From contig JADFUC010000464.1 of assembly GCA_019722365.1 (NCBI GenBank), positions 496,001 through 560,000 of the forward strand: DNA of 64,000 bases, read 5' to 3'. This DNA is from Lithospermum erythrorhizon (Eukaryota > Streptophyta > Magnoliopsida > Boraginales > Boraginaceae). A program made the translations under genes and the position numbers. Positions 35,558 to 47,825 of this stretch are shown one piece after another; the first letter of the stretch is position 1, and every line of letters starts with the position of its first letter. The notes below the pieces were generated by a model, which searched no databases, had not been told where the DNA came from, and saw only the letters and a program-made list of their open reading frames with translations.

Positions 35558-36737
35558 CGATGGAACAAATTATATTCTCGCAAGAGCACGAGTCGCGTAG
35601 TAGTACAAGGCTCAAGTAAGTATTTAATCCACCGAGAACTTGTTATTTAAATTAATTAGGCTTGTAAATGCAACCAAGATTAATTGATCGTAATAAACTG
35701 TGTTAAACTTAAACTAACAAAGGCAATTAAAAGTGGATAAACTTATGAATAAAATGATTGTGGTATCGACTTCACCCAACAAAAGAGTATTCTCTATCCA
35801 AATAATAGATTTATCAACACTAGGGTCCAATTTCTCGTTAGTTCAAAGATAATTGCCGGGTCGCGGTTCACCGAAAGGCTCTCGCCATTAATCTCCCTAT
35901 GTCACTAGTGAAATTCACTCAGCTAAAACTCCGAAGCGCAAGGAAATCTATCGTAACCAATCAACGTGTCGCACACTTCCCGTATAACAACCCACTCAAT
36001 TAATCCAATCGCCGATCTATTACGCCTTCCTTTCTTTACCGAGGGTTACAGAATACTCAGTGGATTCTCTAAAAGAATTGGCCGATTCTAAAACACCTAA
36101 TCAAATTAAGTTCAATGATTAATACTAGTGCAATTATAATAACCCAAACTGGATGTAAAATACAATCACAAGTGCTACATCAAAACTCCCCAAGAATAAT
36201 AAATTTAGTTTACTACTCATATCAAATAAATAATAAATAATATTATCAAAACATAAATTAACTAGAATATGAATAAAAGAAGTAGGAATACTACTAATTG
36301 TCTTCAAATAAACGACGTAAAATAGAATATAATAATGTTGCTGCGTGAATTACTGCTGCCGAAGAAGCTGAGCTAATTACTGCCGCTGCCGATACGAATT
36401 AATAATAAAATAATATTCAAATTGCCCTGGCTGACTTTTACATAAAGAAGCAGTGCTAACTCCGTCTTTTATTCTCCTGACAAGCAGATAATCTGCCACT
36501 TTTTTCTTCCTTTTTTCCGATCGCATTTTTTAGAGTCAACTCTTCCGAAAATTATACGACTTACCGCAACTTTTAGCATTTTCCTGCCTAAATTAGCATA
36601 TATTTCCAAATAATAATAAACATATCGGAATCACATAATATATAATATTTGACAATTAAAACAATCAAACAACCTAATTATGAGAGAGTAAAAGTACCCA
36701 AAATCATCCTAAAACTATGACAAATATTAACTAATCA
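35558..36737 (-). repeat. 3' LTR of gypsy-like element
   Basis: 1180 bp, homologous along its length to 40878-42039. The diagnostic shared stretch is agagtattctctatccaaat followed by aatagatttatcaacactag. Confidence 0.9.
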
Positions 36738-38208
36738 AACTCCCCCACACTCTTGACTCCACATTTGTCCTCAAGTAAAAATATTCAAAGACATTTTGTT
36801 GCAAGTATATCCCAAAGTCAAGAGATTCATGCATAACACATATTAGGAACTAGTTCAATGAGACTCGGATCAAGACTTTAAATTAAGCACAAATCTTGTC
36901 AAACTTGACTAACACACAATCTTCCTAATCCATCAGATTCAAACAATTCACAGACGTGGATATCTCTCAATTGCTCACACCACTCAACAAATGTGTTTAT
37001 ATAGGTTGCTACTCCTCAATCTCAAGACAAGACACATTCTACCACAGGCTGGTTATACACCCAATTCAATCCATCACGCATGCAACACAAGTCGTATATT
37101 ACAGGCCAGAATTTGGAAAGCGAAAGGCAGCGTAGGGAAATATTTTCATTCGACTAAACATACGGTGATTATGAAATCTAAATACCACCAAGCAATGTGA
37201 CATACCCCCACCATCCACTACACAACATGTAGCCTCACACATTTTGGCTACCCGACATACAACACTTTTTCTAAACTACTAGACCTGAACCGAAACAACA
37301 CAACAAAAACAAGCATTTTTGTTTCTTTTTCAATTTTTTCCTTTCTTTTGCTTTTGCTTTTTTTTTTTTTTACTTTTTTATTAAGGTCTAGCAGCATTTC
37401 TCATTGATAGAAACTCCCCCACACTTAACTCTTCGTATACACCAACACAAGAACACTTATTCAATAATGCACATGATGAATCTAAAAAGATATCACAATC
37501 CTCAAGTAGGTTCAAAAGTTGGATAATTCATAAAATCAAGGCTTTAGGCTCGTTCAATGTGGTTTAAACAACAAAGAGGTCCAACATAAGGCTCAACGGG
37601 CTTACTAAGGGATTAACACAAGGTTGGCTTTATGGGAAGAGTGGGGTAATTTCCTAAATTGCCTCCATCATTCTTATGCATGCAATAATATCCGTAGAAT
37701 CAAATAAGGGTTCAAACAAGTTCAAGAATCAGACTAAGTACTCCAGCATCACACATCAAAGAAAAAATTTAAATAACTGGCTAAAACTCACAGCAGTATA
37801 TAGTCATCCACTATCAGAACCGAACTTAACAACATTAGTCGATCATGCAAGCAAGGCAACTCGAAATATACTCAATCAAAGACTATAACCTTATCCAATC
37901 TACTAATGCCCCTCACATGCATCATACACTACACCATCAACGAAAGGATACACAATAAACAGTCAAAGACAAGTTTTACGACTTCCATTTACCACGCATC
38001 GTAGAATACACAAATGTCAAGTCCATCCCCTCACACTTAAATTTAACATAGTCCCCAATGTTACACACAACACAAACAATAAGAACAGAACTAAACATGA
38101 TACTAATAGAACACAATAAGTAAACAAATCAAAATAACAACACAATAAAAAAAAAAATCAAAATAAAACAAAATAATTAACACTTAACACATACGAATAA
38201 TACCTAAA

Positions 38209-38246
<38 letters not shown>
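38209..38246. repeat. (AAT)n microsatellite
   Basis: About 12 uninterrupted aat units inside the gypsy-like element, between the coding remnants and its 3' LTR. Confidence 0.9.
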
Positions 38247-38250
<4 letters not shown>

Positions 38251-38849
38251 GAAAATAAAGTGGAAACGGGCCGGGGGAAAAGGTCCGACGTTTTAGGTCT
38301 CTTTTTTTATAGAATTTTTTTTATTTTTTTTAAATTGAAGAGATTGCTCCTAAATTAAGCCCTCGTGGGGCCAACGGCAAGGCTCGAATAAGCTCCCAAA
38401 TCACCCCCTCAAGCAATTTGGGCACAATTCGAATTAGGCTCCCAATCACTGGGCCAATTTGGGCACAATTCCTAAACTAATAAAACAATAATGAAATGAA
38501 ATTACACTAATACTACGATGGGTTGCCTCCCACCAAGTCAGATTTAACGCCCGAGCAAGACGCTACCTCAATCAAGGTACATCTAAAGTGCTACCACCAC
38601 TTCCTACGGTAGCACTGACACTTCGCTCCTCCTTCATTATAGAGTCTCAATGTATCGCTAGCTTGGCATTTAAAACTTCTTTTGAACTAACGTTCGAACA
38701 GCCGAACCTTTGAATGCTGCCGTTGGTGCTGACGACGGTAGTAAGCTTGTTTCAAAGATCAATATCATTCTTGAAAACTTCCTTAAGCTCAAATTTCTTT
38801 TGCAGCTTCTTATCTTTTTGTCCAGAGTCAATACAACAACTAGCGGAAG

Positions 38850-40657
38850 TAGGAATGAGCTTCAATGCATTTTATCACAAGCAACAAGCAGCCTTCAAAA
38901 GTATCCGTACCAACTCATCAACTAAAAACACAAGATTAATCTGCTAACAAAATCAACAGGACAATAAGCTTGATTAATTGACCAGACGTTTCTCTAATAT
39001 ACCTTTAGGATACTTAAGGAATTATCACTAACTCAGAAAGTCACGCTGTTGGTTTAAGGTCTCCTAATCCCAATTTTATACAGAGTAAAGTGCATAAGAT
39101 TGATACTAGCACCTAAATCTGAAGATAGCTTTTACACCTTTAAATCCCCTAAATTCATATCTATAATGAAACGACTGGTCCTTTAACTCGAAGTCAACTC
39201 CGTCTCTACCACATCAGATTTGCCATCTCCGACACCCTAATTCTTTCATTAGGCTCATATTTGGTGCCTCTACCAACTAGTTCTTTAATGAACGTGGGCA
39301 TAAGAAGGATATTTTTTAGAACGCTTAAAAGAGGTAAATTAACATGGACTTGGGACAACATATCATGCAGTTCGCAGAAAGCATTTATCCATTTTACTAC
39401 GCAGGGTTTTTGGGAATGGGTACCGTGGAACATGGCTCACCACTCGGATCTTCTCCTCATCCGAGCCAACCTTCCATCTCGATTCTCTTTGTCTCTCTTC
39501 ATCTTTTCTCAACTTTCTTGCCCCAATACGAGTCTTTATTCAGGGAGTTTTCCACTCATAGCCTACGATAGCATTTGCTTGTTCGGCCGACTTGAAAATT
39601 CTCAGACTTCAACCTCCTCGATTCTTCAACCATAAATGACACGATAGATTTTGCCTGCTCAGTTGATTTGGAAATCTTCCTGTTCTCAAGCCACAGCCCC
39701 TCACCAATCGACCCATCCGAATTTCTAACTTCCTCGATTGATGACTAGTGTTCCGACATGCGCTTCCCGATTCTAAGCATTTGTAAGATCTGATCGTGAA
39801 ATGACCTCCACCAAATTCCCCCACCAGTGCATCGTTGGCATGAATATTCACTTGCCCTCGGGATGGCCCTCTTCATTATTCTTCCACCCAAAATTTGGAC
39901 GCATTCCTCCATCCCGATCAGGTGTTTGAATAGTGGATCATTCCTCATTCTTGAGTTGTACCCGCTCATGGCATTTCATTGTTCCGACATCTTAGAATAA
40001 TCTCATGGTGAAGAATACATCTTGGCACTCCGCATGCATGATCCGTGCAAACTCATAGATAATCAGCCAATTTGCCTCTGCATGATGTCAACTGTCATCC
40101 GCCATCAATGCGCTGGAATTGGAATTTATTCCATGTACTCCCTAGTGTTTCTCCTAACACCCTTTCCTCGTAATGAATTATTAGCTAATGATTCAAAAAT
40201 TTTTGAATCTCTTCCATCAGTTTTGCCACCGAACAAGACTCTCCTATTGCAGATTACACCATCGCTTTGATTTAAGAGGAGTCAAAACCATCATAGAAAT
40301 ATGAGCGTTGTAGTTCCATGGGTAACATGACGGGGACATCAATCAACAATGTCCGAAACCATCCCATGCCTCATGGAAAGACTCATCATCATCTTCAGTG
40401 AAATTCAAATCGCTCCTCAGCCGACGCACTCTCTGCATATGTATAGAACTTTGCCACAAACTTCATGCATCTCCTCTCCATGTATGAACAATGTCAAAGG
40501 ATCTTCACGTAATCCCATGAAAAGCTGGCGTTACGGAAGTGAAAACCTCAACTCAAATTTTTAGGCCGTGATCATCCGTAACGATGCAAGAAGGGTGATC
40601 CACCACTCCTGGTAGTGACCAGTCTTTCATTTGTCTTCTCTGCGGTTGAATCGCCAT
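38850..40657 (-). pseudogene. Decayed gag-protease region of gypsy-like element
   Basis: The minus strand from the ATG at 40657 reads MAIQPQRRQMKDWSLPGVV. Fragments in several frames then resemble plant gypsy Gag (NFTEDDDESFHEAWDGF near 40390) and the region before and within the protease (HVNLPLLSVLKNILLMPTFI near 39300; KLGLGDLKPTA and GILEKRLVN near 39000-39100). Stops and frameshifts are frequent. No reverse transcriptase follows. Confidence 0.7.
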
Positions 40658-40855
40658 TATTGTAGAATTAGAACTTTGACTCCTATTCCTTCCAAGTTTG
40701 TCGATATCGTCGTTCAACGGTAATAACTGCACCCAATGAACGCCGACTACACATGCACTGTAAACTCAACCTCAAAACAAAGATCAAACAACCAAAAAAA
40801 TAATTATAAAATATCTCTAAAACTAAACAACTACTAAAAATTTAACACTCTAGTT

Positions 40856-40872
40856 CCCTCGCAACGGCGCCA
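40856..40872 (-). other. Primer-binding site, tRNA-Asp
   Basis: The minus strand reads tggcgccgttgcgaggg, complementary to the 3' end of plant tRNA-Asp (cccc-ggcaacggcgcca) at 15 of 17 positions, 5 nt inside the right-hand LTR. This fixes the element's orientation as minus. Confidence 0.85.
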
Positions 40873-40877
40873 AAATT

Positions 40878-42039
40878 TGATGGAACAAATTATATTCCTC
40901 GCAAGAGCACGAAGTCGTGGTAAAGAAGACAAAGCCGCAGCGGTCGAATCCATCGAGAACTTATGCATTTAAATTAATTGTAGTTGTAAATGAAACTAAG
41001 TATTAGAATTGATTGTAATAAACTAGTTAAACTTAAACTATCAAAGGTAATTAAAAGCGGATAAACTATGAATAAATGATTAATAGGTATCGACTTACCT
41101 AATAAAGAGTATTCTCTATCCAAATAATAGATTTATCAACACTAGGGTCCAATTTCTCGTTAGTTCGGTATACCGTTCGGGCTGCGGGTTCACCGAGTAT
41201 TCTCAGTTTAATTAATCTCCTATGTCACTAGTAAAGCGCAAGGAAATCTATCAGAACCAATCAACGTGTTGCACACTTCCGTATAACAACCCACTAATTA
41301 ACTAATCAAGTGATCTATTATGCCTTCCTTTTGGCCGAGGGTTACATAATACTCAGGGATTCTCATATAAAAGAATTGGCCAGATTCTAAAACAATCGAA
41401 TCAAATTAAGTTCAATGATTAATACTAGTGCAATTATAATAACTCCAAAATCCGGATAGAAAAATACACTGTCAAGGCTAGCATCAAACTCCTCAAGAAT
41501 AATAATTTGAAGTAATATTTACTCATAATTTAAATAACACAACACATATCAAACATAAATTAACTGTATCATTTAATAAAAGAAAGAGAAATACCATCAA
41601 TTGTCTCACGAAACGATCGAAAAATAGAATATACAATAAGCTGCTGCGTGAATTACTGCTGCTGAAATAGTTGAGCTAATTACTGCCGCTGCCGATATGA
41701 ATTAATAATAAATAATATTCACTGCCCGGCTGACTTTATATAAGTAGTAGGTTAACTCCGGTCTTTTATTCTGACAGTTTTTGTATAATCGGGCCACCTT
41801 TTCTTTCTCTTTTTCCGATCGACTTTTTGTCAACTCTTCCTTTAAAATTACACTAATTCTACCCGCAACTTCTCTTTTTTTAAAGATTTTTCTCTGCCTA
41901 AATTAGCATATATTTCCAAATAATAATAAACATATATCGAATTTCATAATATAATATTTGTCAATTAAACAATCAAACAACCGAATTATGAGTAATAGTA
42001 CCCAAAATCCTAAAAACTATGACAAATATTAACTAATCA
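40878..42039 (-). repeat. 5' LTR of gypsy-like element
   Basis: 1162 bp, homologous to 35558-36737. Begins TGATTAGTTAATATTTG and ends TTGTTCCATCA on the minus strand. Confidence 0.9.
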
Positions 42040-42602
42040 TGCAAACATAAAAAGAAAACAACAGAGATGAAAAATATGGTCATCAAGTGCATTAAAAATT
42101 TGATTGATGATTGATTTGAAAGAGTAGATGACAAATAGAGCAGTGTCATAAATCGGCCTCAACGATTTTTACTTGAAAAAACATACGGCATCTTTTTTCT
42201 TCTGCCTCATATGCTCAAGACATAACAAGAAGTAATGATAAATTACTTTTTTTTTTTTTTTTATTGTCAATAGAAAAGAAGGACATGAACTCGAAAAAAT
42301 TATGAAAGGTATGAACGTCGCGGCAACACTAAATTAGAATAGATTAAAAAATTAAAAAAAACTTATAGGCATAGTTCGTGAACTGAACAGACATGTGCCT
42401 AAAGTCATTGAACGGCCAAAGAGAGTTTATCAACGGGAAAAATATATGAATGGTCCGACGAAAAACAAACACAAAAATATTCCATTAATTTTGGACATAA
42501 AAATATTTAAACGAATCATGCGGTGTGAGAATCATAGTGTAGAAAACCCACCGGTACGATAGCGGAATTTTTATTTATTATTTAGGTCTCAAGAATCAAT
42601 AC

Positions 42603-42614
42603 ACTCTTATACCA
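42603..42614 (-). other. Primer-binding site, initiator tRNA-Met (Copia type)
   Basis: The minus strand reads tggtataagagt immediately after the LTR end, close to the canonical tggtatcagagc. Confidence 0.6.
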
Positions 42615-42847
42615 TGATAAAATATAAAGTGAGAATATTATTAATGATAATTGTTATGTAAATTTGTGATTACAATTACTAGAGAATGCCGTTATATAGA
42701 CAAATACTAAACATAAACATACTATGAAATATATTAGATATGAAAACTAAATATTCTGGTTCTTCTGTTATTTTTATTGCCCAAGCTGCCCCACTTCTCA
42801 GACTTCCAAATTATCGCCATATTCCTGATATACCATATAATATCCCA
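42615..42847 (-). mobile_element. 5' LTR of older Copia-type element
   Basis: 233 bp, homologous to 34814-35044. On the minus strand it starts TGGGATATT and ends ...TTTATCA directly before the primer site. Confidence 0.7.
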
Positions 42848-42921
42848 ATACTAAACTATATCATTATACGTAGTAGTATTAGAATTTTACTCTTCCTTGT
42901 TTTTCATCCACATAACATATA

Positions 42922-43169
42922 CTACCTTCCGGCCCCTTAAATGATAGAGATATTTTGACTTTCAGACATTTATATTAATCCGACCACAACAATTATATGA
43001 GATGATAATTTATGAAAACTATATCAATAAAAAATACATTTCAAATTCTTTCTATTGATATAATTTTCATCAAATATTATACAATACAAATAAAAATATT
43101 TATGGTCAAAGTTCAACTTATTTCAAGTAAAAAAGTCAAAATATCCTTATGATTTAGGGACGGAGGGAG
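42922..43169. mobile_element. Stowaway-like MITE
   Basis: 248 bp with terminal inverted repeats: ctaccttccggccccttaaa..gatattttgac on the left, and ctccctccgtccctaaatc..gatattttgac from the right end. TA dinucleotides flank both sides, as for Tc1/mariner-family insertions. No coding capacity. Confidence 0.85.
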
Positions 43170-45193
43170 TATTTATGTTGATATTTTACTTTTTCGAATA
43201 ATTCACAAATAGTGGTTTAATTTTTTATATTAAAACTGTGAATAACTTGGTTGACCGTTTCCGTCGTTCAATATTTTATTGTAGAAAACAATGTATCATA
43301 TGCTGCGCTAATGAAAAAACAATAAGATTGTATTTGTTAAGTCGTAAATAATTTACTGTAGGAATTTGATCCTGTAATTAGAAACAAAAATCATAAATCT
43401 TAAATCAATTACTCCCTAATATATTGTTCAAACATATATTAGTAAACCGAGCAACAATAATTACGCTGGCCAATGAAATGGTGCATATTTTTGCCGGCTC
43501 ACATTGCATAAAGTCATAAACCGTAACGTGAGTGTCTTGTTAGCAAAACAATATAAATACACACACATTTGGGTGCTTTAAATTCCTCATCTCTTTGTGC
43601 CAATTAAGCCGGCAACTTAGTGCATAATCTAGGTGTAATCTCTGTGTTTTCAAGCTAATTGCTTCACTTCTTTACTTTTGTTGTTTGTGTATGTTATTGT
43701 ACAACATTGTCAAAGCAAGACATAACAAGTCATTACCAGGAAATGCTTATTCGATTACATTTTATGTTCTTTTAATTTGTTGATCACATTATAGTCACAT
43801 AGTACACTCATTTTTAGAGCCCGCCCATGATATATTTTAAACTTTGCACAAAGTATTACTACCATTATTATACATTATGCTCAATATGTTTGTCTACATA
43901 CTGAACTCAATTTATTAACCATTATTACTTTAAAACACACCAAATATGATTGAAAATGACGTCGTACGACCATTACAATAATATGAAATTTATTGGGCCT
44001 ATTTAATGATCGAGAAAAATGTTAGTTTGTTGAATTCAAATATCTAACAAAAATTTGAACAATTAATTATAACGAAAATATGACTGCCAGTTCAATTTCA
44101 ATATTTTCCAAATTCATTTATTAGTATCAAATATATCGGGGATATGATAGGAGAGTATAATCTTTACTTAATTGGACATACTATTGTATTTCGTTTACCC
44201 ATTACCTTTGAATTTTTTTAATAGAGATATAAGCAAGTACATAATATCATCACTATAGATTTCTCAACCTTAACTTAGGAGTGGATAAAAGAAGTTGGAA
44301 ATTCATGAACCAGGTAACCGACTTGTAATCAACATGAATGTATAATAAGAAAACTTATCCAATGATTAACCTAACCATTGTAGTACTAACAATTTTTTAG
44401 TTTTCTATTAAATATGATTATATGACATGTGCGTACACATTATACTAGCATAATATGGGCGTACCATTTCCCTGTTCATGCACAGTAGTGTCGTGAAAGG
44501 TTACAAATAACATGTATAGTTCCAAAGAAAATACATGAAATTGTGTTGTCAAAGATAGATTGTCGTGTGGATTAAGTACCAAAAAGTATGAAATATCTTT
44601 TCTACTAAGAACTCATGATTGATGACGATTATTATTAGCTATGCATGTGAAGAATCTAGTTTATAAATTTAGTCAATACTTTTCTAATTTTTTTAGTCCA
44701 GCACTCATTAGCTACAGCTGGTGGACTGATGGTTCAAAAAAATACTGGGTTCCATCATGTAAGGATTACAAACTAATTGTCAAAATAATTCTAGTAATTG
44801 AATAGTTATAATTTGATTTCTTTAAATAATATTGATGTGTAAGTGATCCATGTAATCAAATATTGAAATGCAAAATAATTCCTAAATTAACTGACAAGTT
44901 CAAATTTACCATTACTTAGTTATTATTACATCTTTCATTTATAGCCAAGGTAAAAAACTAGTCAATTTACAAATACAACCACACCAATTTATGGTAGAAG
45001 CACCCAATAATAAACGTAAACACACCTTTAGGATATATTAGAAAAATGTACGTGAAATTATATTTTAAATATTTAAATTGAGATAATAAATAAAGTAATT
45101 AACTATTTACTTAAATTTATATTATAATTCATTTTATTCATAGTTATATGATCCCTGATAATTTTTTAATAATAAATTTAAAAGTTTTGTTAC
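43170..45193. other. Intergenic; nothing recognised
   Basis: AT-rich, with no open frame, repeat boundary or RNA gene that I can support. Confidence 0.4.
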
Positions 45194-45201
45194 CATACTA
45201 C

Positions 45202-45518
45202 CAGGAGCGGATCCAAAATTTTAAAAATGGGTGTTCCCAAATATTTTTATGTTAAATTCATAAAAACATCTAATGAAACTCTAACAACATCATTCAATAT
45301 ATACTGGTTGATTTAGTAAAAAATAGTGAAGCTCTAATAACATCATTCAATATATACTTGTTGATTTAGTAAAAAAAAAAAAGGAAATGTTGCTTGTTGC
45401 TCGATTTGAACCCTGGTATCTAGGCCGAAACGGCAACAACTTTACCATCTTTGACAAAGGCTAATATTAATATTGGGTGTTCCTCGGAATGTCAGGAACA
45501 CCCCTGAATCCGTCACTA
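45202..45518. mobile_element. hAT-type MITE with perfect 8-bp target duplication
   Basis: The 317-bp element starts caggagcggatccaaaat, and the reverse complement of its end starts tagtgacggattcagggg, an imperfect inverted pair around cggatcca. It is flanked on both sides by catactac (45194-45201 and 45519-45526). An 8-bp duplication is diagnostic of hAT transposition. The inside has an internal duplication (actctaacaacatcattcaa and ctctaataacatcattcaat) and a B-box-like gatttgaaccc stretch. No transposase, so it is non-autonomous. Confidence 0.9.
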
Positions 45519-45526
45519 CATACTAC

Positions 45527-47825
45527 TTTTTATTTTCAATATATAATAAAGGAATGCCCTTTTAGTTATTTTATTTATTTATTATTAGAAAACATCACTT
45601 CTCAATTAATTAGTAGTATAAACAAAATCAGTAACCATGCCCATCAGATTTAAACGCCGTACGTAAACATTTCCTTGCGAAAAAAGGCTTAATTCATGCA
45701 ACCAAAGGGGTATGTGTTTGTCAACAAGCAATTGAAGGACCACAATTTCAAAAGTGGTGGTAATTGTATATTTGTATGTATATTTTGAAATAATTGGGTA
45801 TCAATTTTGCCACTCCAATTAATTGTCCCTCAGGTTAATTAGTTCCGTGAGTGCTTTAATTGTCCCTCAGGTTAATTAGTTCCGTGAGTGCTTGCACCTG
45901 CCATCACTTAATCATGTCTTCAATACATACAATTATAGATTTTTCTTGTTAAAAGCTACTTCTAACTTGCAAATCGTGAATTAAGCTCAAACTTCTCAAG
46001 CTTTGAAACAAAGAAAAAAATTTCATTATGAGCCTCGTCACACTTGGCAAATCATCAACTAGTAGGACTTTAACAAAATAATACCTATGATCGTAATCGA
46101 ATAAGCAAGTAATGCACGCAGACAAAGTAAGCATGGTTGTTAGTCAGTCGATTATGTTTAAAGACCTTAGCACCTTAGCTTGCTTCTAATTTTGGATTTA
46201 ATAATTATCACATTTAACGCACTGTATAATTTCCACATAATTAAATTACATCAAAAACGCCGCAAAGACGGCCCCGAAAGAACAAACGCCATCGCACATT
46301 CGCCCTTATTTTGACATTAAAAATATGTATTTAACGCGTAATATTCACGAAAACAAGCCATTTAATATGTAACATTTACTAAAAAACATGGGCGAATACG
46401 CAAATATTTATACCATTTTTTATGATTAATCGTTAATAACAGAATTCATCACGACTAAATTACAACTCTGCCCACTATTCAAGATCAAATCGACAATTAT
46501 CGCCATCACAATACAATTTCAAATTTTGTTTAAAAAAATTCAATCATTGTCAATATTTATAAGGATTCGAACCGAAATCTCATGGTTGTGTATAATTCCT
46601 CGCGCCACTAACATATATACACCATCATTCATAAGCTAGTAAAGCTACCGACATATGTAAAATTGTATATAATCCAACTTATTATGTGAGCTCGCTTGGC
46701 ATGGAACATGTAACTTCACAAAGTACAGAAAGAACTTCGAATAAGATTCTGCTTCTAGGTCAGACCCTTGGCCCTTGGGGATTATTTATATCCCATCAAG
46801 TGACATGGACTTATTTCACGTTAGTGTCTTAAATGGTATGGGAAGTATATACATAATTATGCATTTTTTGTGGCAACAAAATTGTCCGCCACATTGATTT
46901 TCTGTGTAATTGAAGAGACCAAATTATTGTTGAAATAAGCTTAAATTTTAGAATAGCATGTATTATATCGAAATTTTAGAAAGAATATATTTATATTTGG
47001 ACCCAAATAAGGCTCTGTAAAGGTTAGCGTATTTTACAATTCAATACAAGCAATGAAGCCATATAGTGAAAAACTATTCTTATTCAATTTATCAGAATTC
47101 CTCCTCAACTATTTAAGAATTATATTTCTATTTCCTTCAGTAACAAGATAGATTACATCGATAATCCTAGGAAACCAATTTCGAGTCCATTTCATCGCTT
47201 GTGCCCGCTGCTTGTTCTTGTTTAGTTTTTATTGCTCATGTTTCTAAATTTATCATATAGCTTCCGAAACAAATCGCAGACGTGCAGCCAAATACGACAA
47301 GACGGAGGAATGATGCAGTTCAAGTGGTAAGTTCACGGAACACCGATCGGGAAGATGGGACGAATGATTTAGTTCAATTTTGGTAAGCTCAAATCTTTAA
47401 TCCAACAACTTGGAATAACACAAGACGAGGTTGTGGATGTGCTCAATCAACAAGATCTAGACACCTACTGTAGAACAAACCTTAACAACAATGGATGAAG
47501 AAACGTGAAATAAGAAAACATCGGCATGCTGGACAATACGATTATTGTATTTAAGCGATCAAGTAATTTCGCCATGGCGAGACGGACGTCAAAAATCCTA
47601 AAAAAGCTTATGACAAGTACATGACTTAATAGCATTTAAAACGCTTTGAAAATGAAGAAGAATTTATTCCGGCCTGGTCAGTTATGCATCATCACGAACA
47701 ATCACTTCAACAAGTGGAAGAATCAACATATATTTCTATTTGCCACGAAGTCTTGGCATAATGGAAATACCAACATATCATAAACATATGTGAAACAAGG
47801 TTAATCAGCGAGTATGTAGTAGTTA
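45527..47825. other. Intergenic; short tandem duplication, no gene
   Basis: Contains the 37-bp tandem duplication at about 45821-45895. A B-box-like ggttcgaatcc on the minus strand at about 46566-46576 may be an old SINE scrap. Nothing coding. Confidence 0.4.
45821..45895. repeat. 37-bp perfect tandem duplication
   Basis: The unit starting taattgtccctcaggttaat and ending agttccgtgagtgct occurs twice head to tail without mismatch. Confidence 0.85.

Larger units (their letters stand above)
35558..42039 (-). mobile_element. Ty3-gypsy-like LTR retrotransposon, defective
   Basis: Long terminal repeats at 35558-36737 and 40878-42039 begin TGATTAG and end ...TTCCATCA on the minus strand (the left copy ends in G). 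A primer site complementary to tRNA-Asp follows the 5' LTR, and a purine-rich agtgtgggggagttt precedes the 3' LTR. Internal DNA is only 4.1 kb. Degenerate gag (DDESFHEAWDGF) and aspartic-protease-region remnants are readable with many stops. No reverse transcriptase, RNase H or integrase motif was found. The LTRs differ by many substitutions and small indels, so the insertion is not recent. No clean 5-bp target duplication was found (agtaa left, tgcaa right). Confidence 0.85.
34814..42847 (-). mobile_element. Copia-type retroelement, nested host of the gypsy element
   Basis: The two short LTRs at 34814-35044 and 42615-42847 frame about 1.1 kb of internal DNA (35045-35557 and 42040-42614), interrupted by a younger gypsy element. 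On the minus strand the right LTR is followed directly by tggtataagag, close to the initiator-Met primer site tggtatcagagc, which sets the orientation. No gag or pol domain is seen in the small internal part, so it is a TRIM-like or deleted element. Confidence 0.65.

Noticed and set aside
36738..40877. Host genes among the many short frames inside the repeat
   Set aside because: They fall inside the LTR element and are decayed gag/protease or chance frames.
46540..46620. A SINE at a B-box-like ggttcgaatcc (minus strand)
   Set aside because: Only the B box is recognisable; no A box, poly-A/TTG tail or target duplication was found.
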